Shown here: positions 55,101 to 63,156 of the stretch, in pieces | How positions within the stretch are numbered: the stretch's first letter is position 1 | Layout of the letters: each line of letters opens with the position of its first letter | From: an uncultured Bacteroidota bacterium | GTDB lineage: Bacteria; Bacteroidota; Bacteroidia; Chitinophagales; Chitinophagaceae | Direction of reading: 5' to 3' | Assembly: GCA_903882805.1 (NCBI GenBank) | Contig: CAIRYK010000066.1 | Location: 1 to 64,000, forward strand | Length of the DNA stretch: 64,000 nucleotides | Translations under genes and position numbers: made by a program | The notes under the pieces: model-generated | What the model was told of the DNA's origin: nothing | The model's database searches: none | The model's input: the letters and a program-made list of their open reading frames with translations, nothing else

Positions 55101-57526
55101 TATGTGCCCGGGATTGTTCGAGAGCCAAAATCAATTGCCGCACCTGTTCCTGAAACCCAGAAACTACTTGGCGTTGCTCCTCTGTACAATTTGTATTGTT
55201 CGCCTACTGTAGTGCCGTCAAGGCCTATTCTCATGCCAGATCCGCCCGCGCAGTAGGAACCGCCGCCTGTGGTCCTGAAAATGGTGGGTATTGGATTGAC
55301 AAGTACTGTTTTAGTAACGAAACAACCCGAAGTTAATATATAAGATAAATTTGTTGTTCCTGCGGCAATGCCGGTTGCTTCACCTGTTGCTGGGTCTATA
55401 CTGGCAACCAAAGGATTTTCGCTAACCCATAGTCCACCTGAAATAGAGTTTGAGTAATTAACTGGGCTTGCAACACAAATTCTACTTAATCCGGAAATTG
55501 GACTAGGCATAGCATTAACGTTTATTGTAGCGATTACGTAACAACTACTTCCTATTGCGTAAGTAATTGTCGTAGAACCTATTGTAAGGCCTGCAACAAT
55601 GCCGGTAGTATAACCTACAGAGGCAGTAGCTGGGGAGCTGCTTGTCCATGTTCCACCACTTGTTGCATCAGTTAGTGTGGCGCTTGCTCCAATGCAAAGT
55701 GAAGAAGTTCCTGTTATGGGTGCGGGCGTTACGTTGACTGTTACAGAGGTTGTAGTGATGCATCCCGAGGGGAGTATATAACTAAGTAATGAAACGCCGG
55801 GCGCCAACCCTGTACATACACCGGATGAACTACCAATAACAGCAACGCCAGTATTGCTGCTGCTCCATACTCCGCCAGTCACAGATGGTACAAATGTTGT
55901 AGGTGTTCCGGTACAAACGCCTGTTCCGCCTGAAATTGAAGCAACAGGGTTGCAGGCGATAGCAATAATTGAATAACAGCCTGTTGGCAATGAGTAGGTT
56001 ATTATTACTACACCTGCTGATATTGCTGTTAATATCCCGGTTCCACCTACAGTTGCTACCGAAATATCGCTGCTACTCCAGTTTCCGCCAAGAGAAGTAT
56101 TGGATAAAGTAATATTACTGCCGACACATACGGAAGTAGCGCCAGTTATTGCAGCCGGTATTGGATTTACAGTTAAGGTAATTTGGCTGAAACAGCTATT
56201 AGGCAAAGTATAGGAAATACTAGCTGTACCGACGGACATGCCTGCGACCAACCCGGATGTAGAACCAATAGTAAGCGCTGCGATTGATGGGCTTGACGTT
56301 GTCCAGTATCCGCCTGTGGTCGTGTCTGTCAATAGGGTGGAATTGCCAATACACACGCCAGCAGCGCCAGATATCGCAGCAGGCGTAAGATTTACTGTTA
56401 CTGCTTTGGTAGTAATACAACCAGTGCCCAACGTATAGGATACAATACCTATACCGCTCGAGACACCCGTCACTAAACCAGCAGTTGAACCAGAAACTGT
56501 TATTGTTGAGCTTGGTGTATACCATACGCCTCCACCAATACTTGGGTTGATAGAAATACTACTGCCCATACATAAATGGGATGGTCCGGATAAAACAGCT
56601 AGCGGACTGACAGTAACGGTTCTTGCAGCCCTGCAGCCAGTAGACAGCGTATAATATATATTGGCCGTACCAGCTGAGATGCCAGTAACAATCCCGGTAA
56701 GAAGTCCTACAGTTCCTATAGCCGGATTTGCGCTCGACCATGATCCACCGGGTGTAGTAGTAGTAAGCGCCGTATAATTACCTACACACATACCAGCATA
56801 GCCAGTAATAGGTGCAGGTGTTGGGTTTACAGAAACAGTTATCGTACTGCTGCAACCTGTTGGTAGCATATAAGTTAAGGCCAAAACACCAGCAGAGATT
56901 CCTGTGGCTATTCCTGTAGAAATGCCAACAGTGGCTATAGCTAACGAACTACTTGACCAAGCGCCGCCAGAGTTTATGTTGGCATATGGCGATGTAGAAC
57001 CTATACACATTGATCCTGGGCCGGTTATCGGTGCAGATGGGTTAACAGTAACGAGAGCGGTAGCTCTACATCCAGTACTTAGCCGATAAATGAGTGTAGC
57101 TGTATCGGCTGTGATACCACGCGCTACTCCAGTAACAGAGTCGATGGTAATCACAAATGTATTGAGGCTGTACCACCTTCCTAAGGCTGTACTATCTGTA
57201 AATGCTGCATTTGTGCCTTCGCAAATTGTTGCGGGCCCGAGAATTGGGTTAGGTAAAGGGTTTACTGTAACTACGCGGGTAGCGATTCCTATTCCATCTG
57301 TATAAGTAATTGTGGTGGTACCTGCCATAACGCCGGTTACAACACCCGATGCCGACCCAATTATGCCCACCGCAGTATTGCTACTAATCCAATATCCGCC
57401 AATAGTTGTGTCAGACAATGTAGATGTAGCGCCAACACATACACTGGCATTCCCAGTTATCGGACCTATTGCCTTAGCTGCGAATGAGTATAGAATCAGG
57501 AGCAATATAATGCTGTACGACTTCAT
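52106..57526 (-). CDS. T9SS-exported mosaic protein: Ig-like repeats and YCxGG repeats
   Basis: An 1806-residue protein. Signal peptide 1-19 (LYSFAAKA). Ten A-type Ig repeats (VCVG...TGC) come first; the first lacks the C-terminal Cys. Then follow three B-type repeats (about 88 residues, GGGxYCxGGxG ... LYxGxT ... TTGCxxxMxGSA), one A-type, two B-type, an Ig/PKD domain (DTVCSGQYVTYTAIPVNGGSAPRYTWKKNG), a last A-type, a CxxC-containing domain (VVCTSCSSTI), and two prealbumin-like domains (VAGHITFNGPTPDSTDLKVWL; GSFVADMLVYLKDANN-like, ending NMLGFKQYT). The end is a T9SS sorting domain (RIRIFPNPATNKLTIET ... SSELFHVEKLEIVH). Likely a large surface protein, perhaps carrying a binding module near the C-terminus. 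Confidence 0.9.
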   Translation of the reverse strand: MKSYSIILLLILYSFAAKAIGPITGNASVCVGATSTLSDTTIGGYWISSNTAVGIIGSASGVVTGVMAGTTTITYTDGIGIATRVVTVNPLPNPILGPATICEGTNAAFTDSTALGRWYSLNTFVITIDSVTGVARGITADTATLIYRLSTGCRATALVTVNPSAPITGPGSMCIGSTSPYANINSGGAWSSSSLAIATVGISTGIATGISAGVLALTYMLPTGCSSTITVSVNPTPAPITGYAGMCVGNYTALTTTTPGGSWSSANPAIGTVGLLTGIVTGISAGTANIYYTLSTGCRAARTVTVSPLAVLSGPSHLCMGSSISINPSIGGGVWYTPSSTITVSGSTAGLVTGVSSGIGIVSYTLGTGCITTKAVTVNLTPAAISGAAGVCIGNSTLLTDTTTGGYWTTSSPSIAALTIGSTSGLVAGMSVGTASISYTLPNSCFSQITLTVNPIPAAITGATSVCVGSNITLSNTSLGGNWSSSDISVATVGGTGILTAISAGVVIITYSLPTGCYSIIAIACNPVASISGGTGVCTGTPTTFVPSVTGGVWSSSNTGVAVIGSSSGVCTGLAPGVSLLSYILPSGCITTTSVTVNVTPAPITGTSSLCIGASATLTDATSGGTWTSSSPATASVGYTTGIVAGLTIGSTTITYAIGSSCYVIATINVNAMPSPISGLSRICVASPVNYSNSISGGLWVSENPLVASIDPATGEATGIAAGTTNLSYILTSGCFVTKTVLVNPIPTIFRTTGGGSYCAGGSGMRIGLDGTTVGEQYKLYRGATPSSFWVSGTGAAIDFGSRTIPGTYTIVANIPATGCSTLMTGSATITRMPLPDIDTVSSPGGGGYCIGAPGANILLSNSDTGIDYTLYNGSTTIGTFAGIGSLLDFGAYTPGVYTVIATNRTSGCAATMYGSATIFTNALPTVFSVSGGGAYCFGGAGAPVFLSSSNTGISYQVKIDGVNYGSPTPGTGSSLTLGAFITPGLATVEATNTTTGCNATMLGSTVISITPGPGIITGTTSICQGATSTLTNTISGGVWSSGSPAVATIGSSTGILSGVSAGTASITYSIGTGCNRSAIVNINPLPIAWTVTGGGNYCSGGTGRVVGLSYSTLGINYQLYRDGIPVSIPRTGTGVALAFGTFTSTGSYTVVGSNTTTGCITSMAGSAIINVNSLPSVYSITGGGRYCSGGTGLPIDLDNSNAGIEYLLYKGSTAIGSAIPGSTGTPIHFGTHTDSGYYKVKARNVVTGCESMMADSVAIIIDPFVTPAVSISTLPGDTVCSGQYVTYTAIPVNGGSAPRYTWKKNGVAVSSGTTFADYPTDQETIEVTLVSNAACAMPDTVRDTMTMNVLAPGVITGSGYICVNALKTLLDTAVGGLWYSSNARIASISTIGGTSGVVTGVAAGTVTITYSLGYGCNAYTTVTVVGLPTVTATSSLADCGGYYTVSASGASSYNWSPSTGVVCTSCSSTIIYPSATTTYSVAGTDPGTGCAGIATQVLQGNRVAGHITFNGPTPDSTDLKVWLIQYDPLDSSLIAIDSTISCKDGGRAYYEFDNTPNGNYLVKAKLLYGNQPGSSGYIPTYGYSNTHWDSATTVIHNGATEILDINMIYGIVPPGSGFMGGHISSGAGKGTSGDIPVADMLVYLKDANNKILTYTYTNAGGDYSFRNLGYGAYIVCPEEYAYKTTAHPVSVISESKPGNNMLGFKQYTTSRIIRPLMPTGLSTMEPYGRIRIFPNPATNKLTIETEQKSNQLITVILTDISGKQILNKKIHENESIDISTVPIGWYQINIVSSELFHVEKLEIVH

Positions 57527-57743
57527 TAATTATTGTTTAAGTTAGTAGATAGTGGTCAACAGAATGTCAGTGTGTATACCTGTTACAGAAATTGCTCTGT
57601 GTAATAGGCGTTAAAATCAATAGAAACGTTAGTTCTGATATCAAATATTTATTATTTTCCATTATTGTTCCGTTTTGTTGGCAGTTTTGTTATTCTATAC
57701 AGCTTGTTTATTAGTTGAACAACACCAGTTTCGTGGGTGTGAT

Positions 57744-60293
57744 TTACAATTTTATGATGCATTTCGAAGCGATAGTTTTGTTGTTTTCGTCAATAATATT
57801 CAAATAATAGGTAGCATTGGGCAAATTACCAACATCGATAGCGTTTACGCCCTTAGCTTTTATGACCGTTCGTCCATCCTCGGTGAGTAACTTTACAAAT
57901 ACGGGTTTGCACCAATCTACATACACAATATTACTGGCTGGATTGGGGTAAATATTGATGTCTTCTGGTTTGCAACCATCACAAAATACAGGTTCAGATT
58001 TTGCTTTACAGCCAGCATCGTTAGCAATAGTTACCGCATATGTGCCTGGAGAAAACACAATTAATGAATCGTATATAGCGCCGGGGATAAAAGCTCCGTT
58101 CAAGCTCCATTGATAGGCTGTATATAAATAAGTAGTAGTAAGTAGAAATTTATCATGATTGATAACAGGTGGGTCGGGTAGTGGCGCCACGTTTATATGC
58201 TTTTCAGCGATGTCTACACCGCATGCATTAACAATTTTGTAACCAACAACAACACTACCTGTAGCCAGACTTCTGACAATACAATTATGATTATCTGTAA
58301 ATAATTGCACATTAGGAGCGCTTGTAGTCCACACACCTCCATCGCGATGGTCGAATAAATTGATTTCACTACCTATACAAACAACAGTATCTCCTACTAT
58401 ATATCCTGCATATGGCGATGTATCTATTGCCAATGGGTGTACAGCAATTGCTGTACAAAAACTATTGCTGACGGTATATTTAACTGTATCTACGCCAACA
58501 GAAACACCTGTTAATCTGCACCCTCCGGGGATAGGGCTAACATTTACATTTCCAAACACCATACTCCATGATCCGCCTGACACTGAATCAAATAAATCAG
58601 TAGTATACCCAATACAGACGCTTGAACTGCCTGTTATTTTGCCGGGATCGGGTTTGGGGTTAATCAAAACTTCATGTGATGTGGTTACCGAACTGCATAA
58701 ATTATGAACGGTGTAAATAATAGTGTCGATGCCAGGTTCAACTCCTCTCACAGTCCCCGTCGTATTAATCAGAGCTCTTCCATTGGTAACAGACCAAATA
58801 CCACGGCCAACCGTATCAGTCAGTTTAATTGTTCCATCCTCACAAACTGATGCAGGACCGGTAATAACACCCGCGCTGGTAAGCAATGGAATTACCGTAA
58901 CGTAAACAGTTGTGATGTCGGTATAGGAGCCGTTAGTGACTTTTACAAGAAAAGTATCATTCCCAACATATCCGGTAACTGGTCTATAATACAAACCTAC
59001 AGGTGTAATGGTTCCTCCGGTTGATATTGCGTTGTAGGTTACATCGAGCATCCCGTGTTTGGGAGGCGCTGCCACCGACCAAGTATCATTATTTCCAGGG
59101 TCAAAATCAGCTATTGCAAGAAGTGAATTGATGGATTTCCCAGTATCGTTGTAGCAAACTGGTAGTGTTTGAAACCGTCCTTGTGTGAAATATAATCGCT
59201 TAAGCGTACTTATTTTTCGGATGCGTACATTTATCATATCAGATAAATAGATATTATCTGTTTCGTCCATTGTTACTGCAATTGGTCTGTTCAATTGCGC
59301 TGCGGCTGCCGGTCCGCCATCGCCGGCAAACCCATACACACTGCTTCCGGCGATGGTGGAGATAATTCCAGCATTGTTGACCTTTCTTACGCGGTTATTC
59401 TGTAGATCAGTAATATAAATATCTCCGTTTCTACTGGCATAGATTCCAGTTGGCTGGTTGAGCTGGGCAAGCGTTGCTGCAACCCCGTCACCACCAAAAC
59501 CGCGCACTCCATTTCCTGCAAAGGTGGTTATAATGCCGCTATTAGTTATTTTACGTATTTTATTGCTCAAACCATCGCATACAAATAGATTCCCAGCTTC
59601 ATCGCTTGCTATTCCCAACGGAGAACCGAGACGAGCAAGTGTTGCAGGTCCATTGTCGCCAAGCGAACCTGCTGTACCCATACCGGCATATGTGCTGATT
59701 ATTCCAAATGTATCTACTTTTCGAATTCGCCTGTTATTGAGGTCGCTAAAAAAAATATTCCCATTTACATCGGTTGCTATGCCAAATGGCGGACCAATGT
59801 TTGCTAAAGTTGCAGCGCCATTATCACCTCCATAGCCTGAAGTTCCAGTGCCGGCTATAGTAGAAATAACTCCCCCTGATACTTTTCGAATTCTATAATT
59901 AGATTGGTCGGAGATATACAGGTTCCCTTTATTATCTACAGCAATCGCCCAGTTGTCATCCAGTTTCGCATTTGTTGCAGGAATATTATCGCCATTATAT
60001 CCTTTTGCTCCGGTTCCGGCAATGGTGGTAATAATTCCTGTAGGCGATACTTTTCGGACACAGTAATTACGTTGGTCGTTTATATAAAGATTACCGTAAA
60101 TGTCAGTTGCAAGCGATGTAGATGAATCTAATGTAGCATTAGTAGCAGGGCCTCCATCACCCGTATAGCCAATTAAGCCTGTACCCGCATACGTACTGAT
60201 ATTTTGTCCGTATATGCCACTGGCAGGACAAATAATAAAAACAATGAAAACACTTAAGCAAAACAGACGACTAAGGTATAGGATCCTTTTCAT
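57744..60293 (-). CDS. T9SS-exported NHL-propeller protein with Ig-like repeats
   Basis: An 849-residue protein. Signal peptide about 1-30 (CPASGIYGQ). Residues about 33-375 are six NHL-type repeats with the pattern AGTGxxGYxGDxGPATxAxLxxPxGIAxDxxGNLYxxDxxNxRIRKV, forming a likely six-bladed propeller. Then comes a cadherin/Big_9-like domain (GYVGNDTFLVKVTNGSYTDI), three A-type Ig-like repeats (ITGPASVCEDG, ITGSSSVCIGY, IVGDTVVCIGS) with several extra cysteines, an Ig-like segment (YQWSLNGAFIPGA), a CDGC motif and a T9SS sorting domain (INIYPNPASNIVYVDW). Probably surface exposed; substrate or binding partner unknown. Same strand as the two upstream neighbours, with 217 bases of spacer. Confidence 0.88.
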   Translation of the reverse strand: MKRILYLSRLFCLSVFIVFIICPASGIYGQNISTYAGTGLIGYTGDGGPATNATLDSSTSLATDIYGNLYINDQRNYCVRKVSPTGIITTIAGTGAKGYNGDNIPATNAKLDDNWAIAVDNKGNLYISDQSNYRIRKVSGGVISTIAGTGTSGYGGDNGAATLANIGPPFGIATDVNGNIFFSDLNNRRIRKVDTFGIISTYAGMGTAGSLGDNGPATLARLGSPLGIASDEAGNLFVCDGLSNKIRKITNSGIITTFAGNGVRGFGGDGVAATLAQLNQPTGIYASRNGDIYITDLQNNRVRKVNNAGIISTIAGSSVYGFAGDGGPAAAAQLNRPIAVTMDETDNIYLSDMINVRIRKISTLKRLYFTQGRFQTLPVCYNDTGKSINSLLAIADFDPGNNDTWSVAAPPKHGMLDVTYNAISTGGTITPVGLYYRPVTGYVGNDTFLVKVTNGSYTDITTVYVTVIPLLTSAGVITGPASVCEDGTIKLTDTVGRGIWSVTNGRALINTTGTVRGVEPGIDTIIYTVHNLCSSVTTSHEVLINPKPDPGKITGSSSVCIGYTTDLFDSVSGGSWSMVFGNVNVSPIPGGCRLTGVSVGVDTVKYTVSNSFCTAIAVHPLAIDTSPYAGYIVGDTVVCIGSEINLFDHRDGGVWTTSAPNVQLFTDNHNCIVRSLATGSVVVGYKIVNACGVDIAEKHINVAPLPDPPVINHDKFLLTTTYLYTAYQWSLNGAFIPGAIYDSLIVFSPGTYAVTIANDAGCKAKSEPVFCDGCKPEDINIYPNPASNIVYVDWCKPVFVKLLTEDGRTVIKAKGVNAIDVGNLPNATYYLNIIDENNKTIASKCIIKL

Positions 60294-60753
60294 TGCTCCG
60301 GTTTTAGCTTAAATCATTGAAAGTAGGTATGAGGTAGTGTTTTTGTGCATTAATCAGATGTTTTTGGAAATGAAGTAGATGAGCATAAAATAGTGTTTAA
60401 TTAGGTGTGCCATGATGGCGATAGTAATGGAGCATTAAAACAAGTTAGTCAAATTACAATTAATGCCTTATGCAAATCTAAGCTATTTGCATCCAAAAAG
60501 AAAACGTTGGAGGTACATTGTTTTATTGTTTTTTACGACTTTTTTACGTGGAATATAGTTTTTTCGGCATAGATCAGGTTGGCATTATTAATGTAAAATT
60601 TGAAAATTGTAATGCCCGTATTTGCTCTTAAAGCAAAGTACGGGCATTAGTAAGGCAATAGAATATCGCCTGATAGATAGGTTATTGTAAGGTTTACTTT
60701 TGGTAAATTTAGCTTTTGATAGTTTTTACAAGGGCTTTTTATAGTAAAGGGGT
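60294..60753. other. Intergenic region with one strong hairpin
   Basis: No gene seen. A hairpin at 60611-60648 pairs 60611-60620 with 60639-60648 and 60621-60625 with 60633-60637 (one bulge). On the minus strand it is followed by ACAATTTTC, and it lies about 100 bases beyond the stop of the barrel protein gene, whose terminator it may be. The rest is AT-rich. Confidence 0.5.
60611..60648 (-). terminator. Probable terminator of the sigma/anti-sigma operon
   Basis: About 15-bp stem with one bulged base and a 7-base loop; moderate U content after it on the minus strand. It lies 106 bases from the stop at 60754. Confidence 0.5.
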
Positions 60754-62277
60754 TTATTTTGATAATTTATATCCGATGGACAACCGCAGATAAGTAGCAG
60801 ACAAAGGAGTGTTTAAATCATATCCTGCTTTAATGTCTTTGTTTGCCTGATTTTTCTGAATCATAGCATCTACTAACCAGCGTTTATTCATATTATAGGT
60901 AGCTCCTATATTAACGCCCATCCTTATATCATTCGTAGTATTATGTCTGATCGGGCCACTATATTCAGACATTGTATTCTGACCAGAATAATTTATTACT
61001 TGTTCAATGGGAAGCGATTGAGCGATATTTCTACTCTCATTAACTGCATCTACAGATTTTACGATATCAGTTACAGTGGTAGTCCGTTCAGTTATCGTTG
61101 TCGCAGAACTATATATTATGTTCAACCCACCGTAAACGGCAATTTTGGGAGACACCATATACTTAACCATAACGGGTAATTCTGCTTCAGTATAGCTACC
61201 GCTTGTAATGTTTGTTTTAACTACCGAATCATATGTTTGTTTGTAGTTGTATTTTGTTTTGTATATATCGTAGGTAGTACCGCCGTCTATGTAAGTAGTT
61301 ATTTCGCTTTCACCTATTTGGCTAATATTAGATGATTTGATCTGATAATAACTTAAACTATTAAGTTGTCTTGTGTTAATGGTTGCATATTTTACCGCCG
61401 GTTGTATACCTAATGAAATTTTTGAACATAATTTGTAATATACATACGGCGCAACTACATACTTTGTGGCTGCATCATTGTTCATACCAGTTTCATAACC
61501 CAATTTCACACCAAATTCAAATTTATTGCAAATTGAATGTGTGGATTTAGCAACCTCGTTTTTATTTTCAGATTTTGTTTGCTCAACTGTTTTTTCTTCC
61601 TTTTTAGGTAGTGGAGGCAATTCGGCTTTAACAATTTTGTTCCTCCTTTCATTTGACTCATCCGAATTAACTGCACTGTGCAAAGGAAGTCCAGTATTCG
61701 AAGCAGTTTCATAAGCGTTTTCTATCGAATTACTAAAATTACTGGTTCTGTTTTGTGCATTTTTATGCGTTACGCCCTTTCCTGGTTTAAAATTCAACGA
61801 AGCGGGAGAAAAGGACTTTGTAAATCCATTTGCATGAAAATGACCTGATTTAGGCTTAATAATCGTTCCTGCCTTACTATCAGTTGGTATTTGATTACCT
61901 GACTCATCTGTATTTACAGTAGCGGTTGTTTTCTGTACTTCAACATTGTTGGTGTTGGCGCTGTTTGCAAGTACATCGTTTTGTTGTATCGGCCCGTTTG
62001 CTTTACCAGTATTATTTATAGCAGTGGTTTTGTTGTTCGCAGTGGCTAATACAGAGTTGTCTGCCTGTGATTTTTTTATTAAGGATAATCCAAACAACAA
62101 TATCAATGAGACCATAGCAAAATGCCACATCCAACGATATGGTTTGCCTGAGACATGCGGTTGCAATCCGTCTAGCCGTTTTTCTAATTCTTCCCAGACT
62201 TCAGGAGGTGGAGTTTCGGTGTAGTTACCTAACTTCTCCCTGAAAAAATCATCTAGATGCTTTCGATAGTTTTTCAC
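60754..62277 (-). CDS. Putative dual membrane-spanning anti-sigma factor with C-terminal outer-membrane barrel
   Basis: A 507-residue protein with four parts: a short cytoplasmic head (1-47, HLDDFFREKLGNYTETPPPEVWEELEKRL, amphipathic and conserved in such heads), one transmembrane helix (48-67, WMWHFAMVSLILLFGLSLI), a long Asn/Thr/Lys-rich disordered stretch (about 70-250, long enough to cross the periplasm), and a beta-strand-rich C-terminal part (about 251-507) that ends in Y-R-L-S-I-G-Y-K-L-S-K, with alternating aromatic strands typical of outer-membrane barrels. The gene starts 10 bases after the ECF sigma gene. This is the layout of the Dma-type anti-sigma factors described in Bacteroides. 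No signal peptide. The regulatory role is inference from layout and context. Confidence 0.75.
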   Translation of the reverse strand: MKNYRKHLDDFFREKLGNYTETPPPEVWEELEKRLDGLQPHVSGKPYRWMWHFAMVSLILLFGLSLIKKSQADNSVLATANNKTTAINNTGKANGPIQQNDVLANSANTNNVEVQKTTATVNTDESGNQIPTDSKAGTIIKPKSGHFHANGFTKSFSPASLNFKPGKGVTHKNAQNRTSNFSNSIENAYETASNTGLPLHSAVNSDESNERRNKIVKAELPPLPKKEEKTVEQTKSENKNEVAKSTHSICNKFEFGVKLGYETGMNNDAATKYVVAPYVYYKLCSKISLGIQPAVKYATINTRQLNSLSYYQIKSSNISQIGESEITTYIDGGTTYDIYKTKYNYKQTYDSVVKTNITSGSYTEAELPVMVKYMVSPKIAVYGGLNIIYSSATTITERTTTVTDIVKSVDAVNESRNIAQSLPIEQVINYSGQNTMSEYSGPIRHNTTNDIRMGVNIGATYNMNKRWLVDAMIQKNQANKDIKAGYDLNTPLSATYLRLSIGYKLSK

Positions 62278-62287
62278 GGTTATATGT

Positions 62288-62881
62288 TTATTTCATGAAC
62301 GTATTTAGTTTCTCTTTAAGCCTACGTCTGGCGTCATTAAGATGCCAGCGGCAATTGTTTTGTTTTATGTTAAGTATTTGTGATATCTCCTTATGGGAAT
62401 AGTTTTCGAAAACAAAAAGGTTGAAAACTTCTCGTTGTGCATCTGGTAGTGTTTCAATTATTTTCAATAATTCTTTATGACTTATTTTTTCTACCGACTC
62501 ACTATTTATATAGGCGTCTTCTGGTTGTACTTCTTTAAAGTTCTGGTCGTCTTTTCTATTTTTCCTTAAATGATCTGTAACCGTATTAACAACAATTCTC
62601 CTTATCCATCCCTCAAATGCTCCCTGAAATGAATATTGATGCAAATCTCTGAAAATCTTAAAGAAAGCATCATTGAGTATTTCTCTCGCTGTAGGCTCAT
62701 TGTTGTATATTATTTTTTTGATTATGCCATAGGCTTCTGGAGCATATTTGTCGTACAATTTTTTTTGAGCGCTACGTGAATGATTGAGGCACCCCTGTAT
62801 AAGTATACTCAAGTCATCTTGTGCAGATGATTGAGTATCTGTAGTAGAAAAGGTACGGCCTACATTCATTATAGTGTCCAA
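62288..62881 (-). CDS. ECF-type RNA polymerase sigma factor
   Basis: A 197-residue protein with sigma-70 region 2 (LYDKYAPEAYGIIKKIIYNNEPTAREILNDAFFKIFRDLHQYSFQGAFEGWIRRIVVNTVTDHLRK) and region 4 (LLKIIETLPDAQREVFNLFVFENYSHKEISQILNIKQNNCRWHLNDARRRLKEKL), with the helix-turn-helix YSHKEISQILNI. No region 1 or 3, as in ECF factors. An alternative start is Met5 at 62869. It is followed after 10 bases by a putative anti-sigma factor on the same strand, so the pair likely forms one signalling operon. No clear consensus promoter was found upstream, compatible with self-dependent transcription. Confidence 0.92.
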   Translation of the reverse strand: MDTIMNVGRTFSTTDTQSSAQDDLSILIQGCLNHSRSAQKKLYDKYAPEAYGIIKKIIYNNEPTAREILNDAFFKIFRDLHQYSFQGAFEGWIRRIVVNTVTDHLRKNRKDDQNFKEVQPEDAYINSESVEKISHKELLKIIETLPDAQREVFNLFVFENYSHKEISQILNIKQNNCRWHLNDARRRLKEKLNTFMK

Positions 62882-63156
62882 AGTATTATATATGATGTTT
62901 TACGCGCTATGTTGTTATTTCTTTTTGGCTAAGGCGTTTCTTCCCTTCTAATAGGCGATTAATGATAGGGAAATGTTAGTATTTCTAAAAAAAATATTGA
63001 GGATCAGTGTTGTTTATGAAAATTTCAGAAGTAGCAATAGTAAATATAGCCATTTTTATAGGTGTCGGCAAGAAGATCTGTCGGCAAGAAGCGACGTAAT
63101 ATTCTCAAATGAAAAATCGTCCGAATTGAAATTCGGACGATTTAAAAATTGGTTGT
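62882..63156. other. Intergenic region before the sigma factor operon
   Basis: 275 bases with no gene. It carries the terminator of the LamG-type gene at 63114-63143 and the presumed sigma operon promoter, which I cannot locate by consensus. Confidence 0.4.
63114..63143 (-). terminator. Rho-independent terminator of the LamG-type gene
   Basis: A perfect 13-bp inverted repeat (63114-63126 with 63131-63143), loop TGAA, followed on the minus strand by TTTCATTTG. It begins 13 bases after the stop at 63157. Confidence 0.75.
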
